A DNA stretch of 51,805 bases from Acidimicrobiaceae bacterium (lineage in GTDB: Bacteria; Actinomycetota; Acidimicrobiia; Acidimicrobiales; Bog-793). The number at the start of each line of letters is the position of its first letter. Positions within the stretch are counted from its first letter, which is position 1. The stretch is from NCBI GenBank assembly GCA_003140595.1, contig PLKG01000163.1:1-51805 (forward strand). Direction: 5' to 3'. The position numbers and the translations under genes were made by a program. This document shows positions 15,847 through 24,121 of the stretch, piece by piece. The notes beneath the pieces are model-generated. The model was not told where the DNA came from, did no database searches, and saw only the letters and a program-made list of their open reading frames with translations.

Positions 15847-17019
15847 GTGGAACCAACGAGGTTCATAGCGCCGGAAGTCGGCAAAGTGATCAAGGGTCCG
15901 GGGAAATGGGGTTTCTACGTCTTCGTGCCGGCCCCGATCCCGAGGAAGCTGCTGCTAGACGGCGACACAGTCTTAGCTCTGTCGAGAGCCGACACGGCCA
16001 TCGGCCGTCTGGCCGGCGCCGGTCGTCTGCTTCCCAACCCCCACCTGCTGGTGAACCCGTACATGACTTGGGAGGCCGTCGCCAGTTCTGGAATCGAAGG
16101 GACCCAGACCTCGGTGAGCGAGGTGCTCGAAGCCAACGCAACAGGACAGAGCCTTCCCGGCAGCGACGTGCGCGAGGTGCAGAACTACATCGCCGCTCTC
16201 ACCGAGGGACTGCGGCGTCTGGCCGAGATCCCGTTGTGTCTCCGCTTCCTTCGAGAGGTCCACGCTGTCTTGATGCGGGGCGTGAGAGGCCAAGAACGAC
16301 AACCCGGCGAGTTCAGGACATCGCCGAACTGGATCGGATCTCCCACCGACACGCCGGACAACGCGACCTTCGTTCCCCCGCTCCCCGGCGACATGCGGCG
16401 TTCCCTCGATGACCTGGAGCAGTTCCTCAACGAGGACGTCCCGCTGCCGGTCCTCATCCGCTGCGCGCTCTTGCACTACCAGTTCGAGACGATCCACCCG
16501 TTCCTGGATGGCAATGGGCGTCTTGGCAGGCTCCTGGCTGTCTTCTTCCTCGTTCAGCAAGAGGTGCTGCCCCAAACGCTCTTGTACTTGAGCCCGTACT
16601 TCGAGGGCCACCGCAGCGAGTATTACGAGCGTCTTCAAGCAGTTCGAGAACAGGGTTGCATCCAGGAATGGCTGCAATTCTTCCTCACGGCCGCGGCGGT
16701 GCAGGCCGCCGATGCAGTCGCTCGTGCCGAGCGCCTCGGTGACGTCCGCGAGCGTTACCGGCGTGAGCTCGCTGCCACGGGCTCCCGAAGCCGTGCCGGT
16801 GAGGTCGTCGATCTGATGCTGGACAACCCGTACATCACTGTGGCTCGGGTCCAAAAGGCACTAGGCGTGACACAACCAGGCGCCTTGTCTCTTCTGCGGA
16901 GGATCGAGCAACGGGGCTGGCTGCAGGATCGTGGGACCTCGGGCAAAGGAGGGAGAGTCGTGTGGGTCGCGCCAGAAGTGCTCTGCGTGATCGAGGAAGT
17001 TGGCCCACCGTCACGCTGA
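15847..17019 (+). CDS. Fic-domain AMP-transferase, class II, with C-terminal winged helix
   Basis: 390 residues. The N-terminal Fic_N region carries the inhibitory helix motif SSGIEG (S80, E84, G85), which marks class II self-inhibited Fic proteins. The catalytic core holds HPFLDGNGRLGR (His217). The C-terminal about 70 residues look like a winged helix (VARVQKALGVTQPGALSLLRRIEQRGWL). The expected activity is AMP transfer (or removal) to hydroxyl groups of proteins; the target is unknown. GTG at 15847 is chosen because a TATAAT box ends eight bases upstream (leaderless). The gene stands alone in a small insert between glnA and a truncated gene and has no separate antitoxin. Confidence 0.9.
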   Translation: MEPTRFIAPEVGKVIKGPGKWGFYVFVPAPIPRKLLLDGDTVLALSRADTAIGRLAGAGRLLPNPHLLVNPYMTWEAVASSGIEGTQTSVSEVLEANATGQSLPGSDVREVQNYIAALTEGLRRLAEIPLCLRFLREVHAVLMRGVRGQERQPGEFRTSPNWIGSPTDTPDNATFVPPLPGDMRRSLDDLEQFLNEDVPLPVLIRCALLHYQFETIHPFLDGNGRLGRLLAVFFLVQQEVLPQTLLYLSPYFEGHRSEYYERLQAVREQGCIQEWLQFFLTAAAVQAADAVARAERLGDVRERYRRELAATGSRSRAGEVVDLMLDNPYITVARVQKALGVTQPGALSLLRRIEQRGWLQDRGTSGKGGRVVWVAPEVLCVIEEVGPPSR

Positions 17020-17072
17020 CGTACAAGCGGGATCGCACCGACCTTGAGACGGCGAGTTCGCCAACCGTCACT

Positions 17073-17567
17073 CTAAATCTTTGGCAGGATCTCCCGCGCG
17101 AGCTTTTCGGCCTTTGCAAGGGGGGCCACGGCGCCCACCCAGAACTCTGTGGTGCCCTGGAGAACATAGAGCGTGATCAATGCGTACTTTCCCGAGCCCA
17201 TCACGTTGGAGTAGGCCAGGTTGCCGAGCCCCGGTACTTCCTTTGTAACACCGAAGGTGGAGATGCTTGATTTGAACTGCTTTCTTGTCACGGGGCTCTG
17301 GAAATGCACCGTCACCTTCATGGTCCCCGCCGTATTGGCGACGGTGTAAGCGCAGTCCAAGCCCAGGCCTGAGCCCAGCTCATTCGCGACGGGCTTGCTG
17401 ACCGACAAACCCAACGTTGCCTTGATCTCCGCAGGCGACACTATTTTGCAGCTGAGAGCCTTTTGGCTCGCCGAGGCAGCCAGACCAGGTGCAAAGGAGA
17501 TGCAGCCCACGAACAAGGCGGCGACCGTAAATCCCATGCCTAGCCGACGCCAGACTCTGATCGTCAT
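17073..17567 (-). CDS. Small secreted protein of unknown function
   Basis: 164 residues. Residues 1-33 form a signal peptide (MTIRVWRRLG, hydrophobic core, GLAASASQ), and the mature part has two cysteines (ALSCKIVSPAEIKATLGL and GLDCAYTVAN) that could form a disulfide. The pattern 'S-x-AEIKATLGLSVSKP...DCAYTV' resembles actinobacterial exported proteins of the DUF3558 kind, but the match is weak. ATG with AAAGGGG seven bases upstream is chosen; the frame is open further upstream without meaningful sequence. It converges on fic and lies inside the repeat-bounded segment. No function is assigned. Confidence 0.65.
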   Translation of the reverse strand: MTIRVWRRLGMGFTVAALFVGCISFAPGLAASASQKALSCKIVSPAEIKATLGLSVSKPVANELGSGLGLDCAYTVANTAGTMKVTVHFQSPVTRKQFKSSISTFGVTKEVPGLGNLAYSNVMGSGKYALITLYVLQGTTEFWVGAVAPLAKAEKLAREILPKI

Positions 17568-17698
17568 TAGAGCCCCTTTCAAAGGCACACCTACAGCCGC
17601 GTAACTAGCCTGCCAAAAACGCCACCATAGGTTCGTGATCCGCGGCACAAGCCGTTTCTGGCGCGGGAGTGTACTGCGGTCTGGGTCACGCGTCAAAG

Positions 17699-18220
17699 TT
17701 ACCGATGAGCGCACCGTCGCTGTCCATAGACCCCGATCTTTGGCACCGCACCCAACGCGACTAGACGTCGCCACCAGGGTCTTGTTTTCCTTCTGTGCCG
17801 CCATCCCGACTTCTTAGGCTCGGCAGACAACGCCCGTTGCCATGTGTCGTCCACGCGCCCGCTCGCCATAGCGGCGACGTGGCGCACCAGGACCGACCGC
17901 GCCCGCGCGCCTGTGATCTCTGCGTCTAGCTCGGGAAAGTACGCGATGACAGGGTCGTCGAGCCGCAAGAGACCATCGGCTATTGCGAATGACACTGCCG
18001 TGGAAGCGAAGCTCTTGCTCAAAGAGTAGAGAAGATGGGGCCGCGCTGGGGTGTAGGGCGACCACCAGCCCGAGACGATGACGCAGCCGTGCCGCAGGAC
18101 GATCAGACTGTGCGGATCGGCGCCGGAGGCGGTCTCCAACGCGTCGAGAAAGGCCTGAATTCCCTTCGCGGCGACGCCCTGGGCCGCAGGGGTGCTGACT
18201 GGCAGTGGGTCAGTGGTCAC
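17699..18220 (-). pseudogene. Truncated beta-lactamase-family serine hydrolase
   Basis: The first 133 residues match the N-terminus of class C beta-lactamase-related serine hydrolases: LIVLRHGCVIVSGWW, and LLYSLSKSFASTAVSFAIADG with the SxxK catalytic Ser-Lys, then DDPVIAYFPELDAEI and VRHVAAMASGRVDDTWQRAL. Normal members run to about 400-470 residues with a YxN motif and a C-terminal HxG/KTG-like motif, all missing here. At about 17819 the frame enters an unrelated repeat (KKSGWRHRRK) and stops some 40 codons later. It is therefore a gene with its 3' two-thirds removed, downstream of and co-oriented with the GH13 gene. Confidence 0.8.
17771..17818. repeat. Diverged direct repeat, right copy, at a gene breakpoint
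   Basis: Matches the left copy near 15633-15680 (CCAGGG, TTCTGTGCC, CATCCCGACTTCTTAGGC). Read on the minus strand it encodes the in-frame tail PKKSGWRHRRKTRPWW, fused onto the truncated serine hydrolase. It sits exactly where homology to that family stops. Confidence 0.6.
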
Positions 18221-18306
18221 GGTTCTCCCGCTTCAGAGCGAGGTTCCGTCGAGGCACGACGAGGTGCCGGGTCTCAAGTGGTTGGGACGCGTCGTCAAGA
18301 GTGGCC

Positions 18307-19905
18307 TCAGGGCCAGAGCTGCACGACGACTGCTTCGAAGCCAGCAAGACGAAGTGGTTCTCCAAATGGCTTCTCCGGCAGTCGCGCCTTGAGGCTCGAA
18401 AAGAGCACCGGGCCCGCAAGTCCTGGTACCTCCGCAGGCTCGCCGGCGAAGTTCGCCGCCACCACGACATCGCCGGATCGGTACACCCACTGATGCTCCG
18501 CCGCGGCCAGTTGCTCGTAGGAGCCACCACAACCCTTGATGTGCCGCCGGCGGACCGACACAAGTTGCCGACAAAGCGAGAGGAGCGATCGTGGGTCTTC
18601 GCGCTGATCAGCCACGTTGTGAGACGAGACGTCACCGAGCGGCAGCCACGGAGTGGTACCAGCAGTCGTAAAACCACCGGTGACGCTTGGCTCCCACTGC
18701 ATGGGGGTCCGGGCGCGGTCCCGGCTCGGATGACCTCCCCGCCCTCCCAGGAACATGTTGTCGCGCTGCAGCTCGAGAGGGACATCTACGTCGGTCATGC
18801 CGATCTCGTCGCCGTAATAGATGACGATCGTCCCAGGCAATGTGAGCAGGATCGTCAGCGCGAGCGCCGCCCTTACGTCGTCATTAGAGCACCACCGGGT
18901 AGTGAAACGCGACTTGTCGTGATTCGACATGGTCCAGACCGGGATGGCCCCGACCGGGAGTCGACCAAGTGTCTCGCGCACCACATTCGACAGCTCCAGA
19001 GCGGTGTAGGCGGAGACCATGAACGGGAAGTTGAAGCCCAGCTGTAGCTCGTCGTCCTGCCCGTAGTAGCGGGCGAGCTTCTCCGCGTCCGGAACGCAAG
19101 TCTCCCCGAGCAGAAGCCTTGGCGGCTCGTACTGCTCGGCGATCCTGCGCCAGTTGCGGAACACGGCGTGCGTCTCGGGACGGTTGGCGCTGAAGCGCTG
19201 CTCCTGGCCACCAGTACCGCCGATGAGCTGGCCTTCAGGCATCGGAGGGTTATCGCGAAGGGCGGCGTCCTTGTAGAGACCGTGTGCGACATCGATGCGG
19301 AACCCGGCAATACCCCGGTCAAACCAGAAGCGGAGGATCTCCTCGAAGGCGTCGTGGACCGGCGGGTCCCACCAGTTCAGGTCCGGCTGGGAGGGAAGGA
19401 AGTTGTGCAGGTAGTACTGTCCGGTCTCCGCGTCGAGGGTCCACGCGCTCTCGCCGCTGGCATCGAGCCAGTTGTTCGGGGGCGCTTTGTCCGGGCTCGG
19501 CTCGGCCCACACGTACCAGTTGCGGTGAGTAGCGCCCCGGGAGCTGCGGGCCTCGACAAACCACGGGTGCTGGTCGCTCGTGTGGTTGGGCACCAAGTCG
19601 AGCAGGATCCGCATCTGTCGGCGGCCTGCCTCGGCGACCAGGCGGTCCATGTCCTCCAGGCTCCCCAACTCAGGGTGGACGCTCACGTAATCGGAAACGT
19701 CGTAGCCCCAGTCGTGGTCCGGCGAAGGCATGGTGGGCGACAGCCAGATGGCGTCGACGCCGAGCCAGGAGAGGTAGTCAAGCTTGTCGACCACCCCGGG
19801 AAGATCGCCGTAGCCGTCACCGTCGGAGTCGTGCCAGGATCTCACGTACAGCTGATACACGACCGCGTCCGACCACCAGCTCGTGCCCCGATCATGGCCC
19901 GTCAT
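18307..19905 (-). CDS. GH13 alpha-glucosidase / oligo-1,6-glucosidase-type hydrolase
   Basis: 532 residues of the alpha-amylase superfamily: N-terminal VVYQLYVRSWHDSDGDGYGD, GVDAIWLSPTMPSPDHDWGY, LDLVPNHTSDQHPWF, nucleophile D205 (GFRIDVAHG), acid/base E268 (LLGETCVPD), third Asp D330 (MSNHDKSR). The QPDLNWWDPPVHD segment and the FGxP-type insert are typical of exo-acting alpha-glucosidases, so intracellular cleavage of small alpha-glucans or sucrose-like substrates is likely. There is no signal peptide. ATG 19905 is chosen because the family's first motif begins a dozen residues later. A truncated hydrolase follows. It is separated by 323 bases from the sugar-conjugate cluster upstream, so co-regulation is uncertain. 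Confidence 0.9.
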   Translation of the reverse strand: MTGHDRGTSWWSDAVVYQLYVRSWHDSDGDGYGDLPGVVDKLDYLSWLGVDAIWLSPTMPSPDHDWGYDVSDYVSVHPELGSLEDMDRLVAEAGRRQMRILLDLVPNHTSDQHPWFVEARSSRGATHRNWYVWAEPSPDKAPPNNWLDASGESAWTLDAETGQYYLHNFLPSQPDLNWWDPPVHDAFEEILRFWFDRGIAGFRIDVAHGLYKDAALRDNPPMPEGQLIGGTGGQEQRFSANRPETHAVFRNWRRIAEQYEPPRLLLGETCVPDAEKLARYYGQDDELQLGFNFPFMVSAYTALELSNVVRETLGRLPVGAIPVWTMSNHDKSRFTTRWCSNDDVRAALALTILLTLPGTIVIYYGDEIGMTDVDVPLELQRDNMFLGGRGGHPSRDRARTPMQWEPSVTGGFTTAGTTPWLPLGDVSSHNVADQREDPRSLLSLCRQLVSVRRRHIKGCGGSYEQLAAAEHQWVYRSGDVVVAANFAGEPAEVPGLAGPVLFSSLKARLPEKPFGEPLRLAGFEAVVVQLWP

Positions 19906-20228
19906 GAGCCCACTACCTGATCCACCGCGCGCAAACGGCCCCCATGGCCAGCGCCCGGTAGCGGGCAGCCAGACGCGGGAGAACACGGCGTCGAATATGA
20001 GTCGCCGGAGAACCGCTCCCCACCACACGGAGACACGTGACACCTACCTTTCTGTTCGGTCGGCGAGCCACAAATGTAGCTGGCGCGAGTTCCTCCGAGT
20101 CGTGTGCGCTTGAAGTGTTCGTGACCGCTCTCAGGAAACGGTCCCTCCTGGTCCACCGCAGTCGCGGTCACACCAACTGAGCGTCTCACCGAGTTCGAGA
20201 GCTGAGCGGGCCCGAGGACCGCCCGCAG
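19906..20228. other. Intergenic spacer upstream of the GH13 gene
   Basis: 323 bases between the GH13 start and the stop of the oxidoreductase gene. No credible gene, tRNA or strong hairpin was seen. The GH13 promoter should lie here but no confident -10/-35 pair was found. Confidence 0.4.
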
Positions 20229-21326
20229 TCAGATGTCCCGGGGCGAGCGCCAAAGATCGATGGGCTTGGCCACACCCGAAGCGTCGAAAGGCAATTCGAC
20301 GCGCCGGCCTGATCCGGCCGACTGGTAACCGGCGTACAGCAGCTCCTGCACGACACGGCCGTCTTGCCCGGTCGCCTGCGGCTCCTCAATGCCCCTCACA
20401 CAGCGGGCAAAGTGCTCCATCTCCTGAGGAAAGCCGTAGTTCCACAGCTCCTCGTACACCGGGTAGCTCCATCCTTGAGTGCTCGGCGCCTTCTCTACCG
20501 CATAGCCATAACCGCTCTCGGAATAGGTCGGCAGGGCGTTGCCCATGTGGAGGTTGCCGTAGGTGACACCCCCATCGCCGTAGACCTCAATGCGGTCATC
20601 CATTCCTCCGCGACGCGCCCAGCTGTCTTCCACGTGACCGATGGCGCCGTTCGCGAACTCAACGATCGCGAATGAGTGATCCTCACCCGTGGTCTTGTCG
20701 CCGTGAACGTAGGTGCCCATCAGGGCCGTTATGCCAACAGGTGCAGGCCTTCCCAGGAACCAGTAACAAAACGCTAGGCCGTGGCAGCCCATGTCCATGA
20801 AGACACCGCCCCCGGAGCGTTCGACGTCCCAGAACCAGTCGGCGTGGGGACCGAAGTGCATCTCGGACTGCTTGACGAGGTACACGTCACCGAATGCACC
20901 TTGGTCGGCCATCTCCTTGGCTTTGCAGTACTTCGGCGTGAAGTAAAGCTCCTCGGCGTAGAAGAGGTGCACCCCGTTTCGATCCGCGGCTTGGTTCATG
21001 AGGTCACACTCAGCGACTGTCATCGCCATCGGCTTCTCCATCACCACGTGCTTGCCTGCCGAAACGGCGTCGAGCGCGATCTCGCAGTGCAGGTAGTTCG
21101 GCGCGGCCACGGTGACCATCTCGATGCGTGGGTCCTTGAGCATCTCGTTGTAGTCCGTGTAGGCGCGCTCGATGCCGTAGCGCTGCGCCAGCTCGTCAGC
21201 GTGCCCCGGTGTCGGGGACGCGACGGCCAACGCCTTGCCGAGTCGTCCCATCGAGATCGAGGCGGCGTGGATGTCCGCCTCGAACTGGGAGCCGATGATG
21301 CCGATCCCTACCAACTTCTCAGACAT
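20229..21326 (-). CDS. Gfo/Idh/MocA-family oxidoreductase
   Basis: 365 residues. N-terminal Rossmann domain GIGIIGSQFEADIHAASI, with the family's EKPMAMT lysine motif (AGKHVVMEKPMAMTVAEC) and NYLHCEIALDAVSAGKH. The C-terminal alpha/beta domain contains GGGVFMDMGCHGLAFCYWFLG with the usual active-site Asp and His. The family oxidises or epimerises sugars, inositols and related polyols with NAD(P). ATG with AAGGAAGG upstream. It overlaps the upstream epimerase-like gene by 8 bases and is the last gene of the transport/catabolic cluster. Substrate is not known. Confidence 0.9.
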   Translation of the reverse strand: MSEKLVGIGIIGSQFEADIHAASISMGRLGKALAVASPTPGHADELAQRYGIERAYTDYNEMLKDPRIEMVTVAAPNYLHCEIALDAVSAGKHVVMEKPMAMTVAECDLMNQAADRNGVHLFYAEELYFTPKYCKAKEMADQGAFGDVYLVKQSEMHFGPHADWFWDVERSGGGVFMDMGCHGLAFCYWFLGRPAPVGITALMGTYVHGDKTTGEDHSFAIVEFANGAIGHVEDSWARRGGMDDRIEVYGDGGVTYGNLHMGNALPTYSESGYGYAVEKAPSTQGWSYPVYEELWNYGFPQEMEHFARCVRGIEEPQATGQDGRVVQELLYAGYQSAGSGRRVELPFDASGVAKPIDLWRSPRDI

Positions 21327-22257
21327 GGCGCCTTCCTTGTTCGAGTGGGTCTTCTCTGCTGCGATCGCCCTTCGGAGGCGTCGCGGGTATTGAGTACGTC
21401 TCGTTGAGCAACTTCCGCATGAGCGCCGTGGCCCGCGCCAGGCACTCCCCGTCGGGAAGCTCCCATAGCGAGTCGGGGAAACGACAGCCGAAGGTGCCGT
21501 CGTCGGAGAAGATCTCGACGTCGTAGCTCCCGTCGAACCCACCGGCCTCGAGAACGGCAACGAACTGTTCGACCGGCAAGGTGCCCTCGCCGGGGAACTT
21601 CCGGTCCGCCCAGCTGCGCGTCGGCTGGTGCGCGTCGGCCACATGTACGCCGACGATGAGCTCCAACGCCGCACGTAATTGTTCGCCCGCGTCGGTACCT
21701 TGACCGGCGTGCCACATGTCGAAGAGGATTCCCACGCCCGGCCGTCCGATGTCAGCGACAAGGTCGGCCGCGGCATGAAGGCTGGCCACGAAACTGAAGT
21801 CGTCAGCGGCGGACGGATGCATCGGCTCGAGCGCGATAGTGAGACCAAGATCGCCTGCTGTGTCCGCGACACGTCGCAGCTTGGTCACACATGTCCGGCG
21901 CAGCTCTGCCGGGTCGCGTCCGAAGACGTTGCCGGTGACGACCACGACCGTCTCCGGATGCAGCACCGCCAACGCCGGGAGCTTGGCGCACAGGGCATCG
22001 GTGCGCTCACCAGGGTCCGCTGGATCAGGGTCGAGCGCATTCGCGAACACCGAGTTCCCGTTCGGCACCAGGTTGGTGACACCCAACCCGGCCGCGTTGA
22101 GCACGTCGGCCACCTCATGGAGATCGCGCCCGGCGAGCTTGGACTCCCAAACCCCCATCCCCCCCAACCCGGCGGCGGAATAGCTCGCCACATCGGAGTC
22201 GAAGGAGGAATGCAGTGTCGTCACCTCGCTCACCGACAACCGGCTCACGCGATCCAT
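21319..22257 (-). CDS. TIM-barrel sugar phosphate isomerase/epimerase
   Basis: 312 residues of the xylose-isomerase-like TIM barrel / AP endonuclease 2 superfamily. Metal-site motifs: TIALEPMHPS (Glu), GILFDMWHAGQG (Asp/His), GVHVADAHQP (Asp/His) and YDVEIFSDD (final Glu). These fit ketose 3-epimerases and related sugar isomerases, including the FrlC type. ATG has GAGGAGAG upstream. It starts 10 bases after the ABC ATPase gene and overlaps the oxidoreductase gene, so it belongs to the same operon. The 3' end extends a little past the conserved barrel into a charged tail. Confidence 0.87.
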   Translation of the reverse strand: MDRVSRLSVSEVTTLHSSFDSDVASYSAAGLGGMGVWESKLAGRDLHEVADVLNAAGLGVTNLVPNGNSVFANALDPDPADPGERTDALCAKLPALAVLHPETVVVVTGNVFGRDPAELRRTCVTKLRRVADTAGDLGLTIALEPMHPSAADDFSFVASLHAAADLVADIGRPGVGILFDMWHAGQGTDAGEQLRAALELIVGVHVADAHQPTRSWADRKFPGEGTLPVEQFVAVLEAGGFDGSYDVEIFSDDGTFGCRFPDSLWELPDGECLARATALMRKLLNETYSIPATPPKGDRSREDPLEQGRRHV

Positions 22258-22267
22258 GACGCTCTCC

Positions 22268-24121
22268 TCATCGCTCTGTGGCCCGGTCCGCCCGAAACTC
22301 TGGCATCTGCCCGCTGCCCGTCGCCGCCGCCGGCGACAGCCTCGGCGCATCCGACATGAGACGGATCGTGTACGGATCGCGCGGATGCTCGAACACTTGC
22401 TCGACCGGCCCTTCCTCGACGATCCGGCCTTGTGACAGGACGACAACCGACTGGGCCATACCGCGGACGAGCGCCAGGTTGTGGGTGATGAACAGCATCG
22501 CGAGCCGATGCTCGGCCTGCAGGCGCCGCAGCATCTCGATGATCATCGCCTGCACAGAGACGTCGAGGGCCGACGAGACCTCGTCGCACACGAGCAGATC
22601 CGGCTCGGCGGCCAATGCCCGAGCGATCGCGGCGCGCTGGCGTTCGCCACCCGAAAGTTGGTCGGGATAGCGGTTCAGGAAGTCCGCCGAAAGGGAGACG
22701 TCCTCGAGCACCCTGACGACCCGGGCGTCGGCCTCCGCGCGCGCCAGGCCGAAGAAGTGGTCGATGGGCTGGGCGACCAGCTGACCGACGGTCTTGCGTG
22801 GATTCAGGGCCGTGTAGGGGTCCTGGAACACGTACTGGATCTTCTTGAGCACGTCCCCGTCGCGTTGGCGAGCACCGTGGGACAGTTCCTCACCCGCGTA
22901 GCGGATATTTCCCGCCCAGTTCGTGTGCATGCCGATGATGCAACGAGCGAGCGTCGTCTTGCCCGATCCGGACTCTCCCACCACCGCGACGCAGCTGTCC
23001 TCAGGCACTCTGAAGCTGACGCCGTGGAGCACCTCGTTGGTGCCGAACGACGCCCGTAAGCCTTCCACCTCGAGCACAGCCGGACCTGGCTGGGCCGAGT
23101 CGACGAGGGGGATGACCTGGCGACCGCTGGTGCGCTGCGCCTCTGATCGGACCCGCACACAACGCACCCGGTGCGACGCGGAAAGGTCCACCATAACCGG
23201 AGGACTTGAGAGGCATTCCGGTCCGACACCGGGGCACCGTGGAGCAAAGGAGCACCCGACGGGCCGGCTGGCCGGTCTCGGAGGCTGCCCCTCGATACCC
23301 TCCATTACTTCCGCCTTGTCGAGCGACGGCACGGCACGCATGAGCAGCCTCGTGTAAGGGTGCCGCGGCGTTTCGAATACGGTGGCAGTCGGCCCGAGCT
23401 CGACAATGCGGCCCGCGTACATGACAGCCACCGTCTTCGCCACCTGGCCGACGACAGCAAGGTCGTGAGACACGTAGACCGCGGCGACCCCGCTCGTGGC
23501 GCACAGATCGGCGATCAACCCCAAAAAACGCCTTTGCGTCGTGACATCGAGGCCCGTGGTCGGCTCGTCGAACACGATCACTCCTGGCTGGCAGGCGAAC
23601 GCCATGGCAATGACGATTCGCTGCTGCTGGCCGCCGGAGAGCTGGTGCGGGAACCGACGGAGGAAGGCCCGGTCGGTCGGAAGGTCGACAGAAGAGAGCA
23701 CGTCGTGGACGCGCCCGGCCACATGGCCTCCCCGCGAGCCGCGACCCTCGTGTACTCGCAGGATCTCGTCGATCTGCTTTCCGACCCGTCGGACGGGGTT
23801 GAGCGCCGCGGCCGGTTCCTGCGGGACATAAGCGACCCGGCCTCCTCGCAGCGCCGGCAGCTCACGCTCGGGCATTCCCAGGATCTCCTGTCCGTCGAGG
23901 AGAACCTGGCCCTTTGTGATGTGCAGGCCGCGCCTGGCGTAGCCGAGCAGGGAGAGGGCGACCGTCGTCTTTCCCGAGCCCGATTCGCCGACCAGGCCGA
24001 GCACTTCGCCGAGTGCCACGTCGAAGTCGACCTCCGAGACGACATCGGTATTCGTCCCTGCCAGGCAGACCTGGAGACCTCTTACCCGAAGTCTCGTCGG
24101 AGCGTTCGTGGCGACGTTCAT
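22268..24121 (-). CDS. Dpp/Opp-type ABC transporter, two fused ATPase domains
   Basis: 617 residues with two complete nucleotide-binding domains in tandem (DppD-like, then DppF-like). First domain: Walker A GLVGESGSGKTTVALSLLG, signature LSGGQQQRIVIAMA, Walker B VIVFDEPTTGLD. Second: VVGESGSGKTTLARCIIG, LSGGERQRAAIARALA, LLVCDEVSSALD. The first half ends with the oligopeptide-type Fe-S/cysteine motif region (CSFAPRCPGVGPECLSSPP). It powers import through the two adjacent permeases. ATG overlaps the permease stop (ATGA), the standard coupled arrangement; the frame's extension upstream is not coding for this protein. Confidence 0.95.
   Translation of the reverse strand: MNVATNAPTRLRVRGLQVCLAGTNTDVVSEVDFDVALGEVLGLVGESGSGKTTVALSLLGYARRGLHITKGQVLLDGQEILGMPERELPALRGGRVAYVPQEPAAALNPVRRVGKQIDEILRVHEGRGSRGGHVAGRVHDVLSSVDLPTDRAFLRRFPHQLSGGQQQRIVIAMAFACQPGVIVFDEPTTGLDVTTQRRFLGLIADLCATSGVAAVYVSHDLAVVGQVAKTVAVMYAGRIVELGPTATVFETPRHPYTRLLMRAVPSLDKAEVMEGIEGQPPRPASRPVGCSFAPRCPGVGPECLSSPPVMVDLSASHRVRCVRVRSEAQRTSGRQVIPLVDSAQPGPAVLEVEGLRASFGTNEVLHGVSFRVPEDSCVAVVGESGSGKTTLARCIIGMHTNWAGNIRYAGEELSHGARQRDGDVLKKIQYVFQDPYTALNPRKTVGQLVAQPIDHFFGLARAEADARVVRVLEDVSLSADFLNRYPDQLSGGERQRAAIARALAAEPDLLVCDEVSSALDVSVQAMIIEMLRRLQAEHRLAMLFITHNLALVRGMAQSVVVLSQGRIVEEGPVEQVFEHPRDPYTIRLMSDAPRLSPAAATGSGQMPEFRADRATER

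Noticed and set aside
17568-17804. An upstream extension of the secreted-protein frame (to a 243-residue form)
   Set aside because: The extension covers the repeat and spacer and would put a signal peptide in the interior of the protein; the internal ATG has a good purine run upstream.
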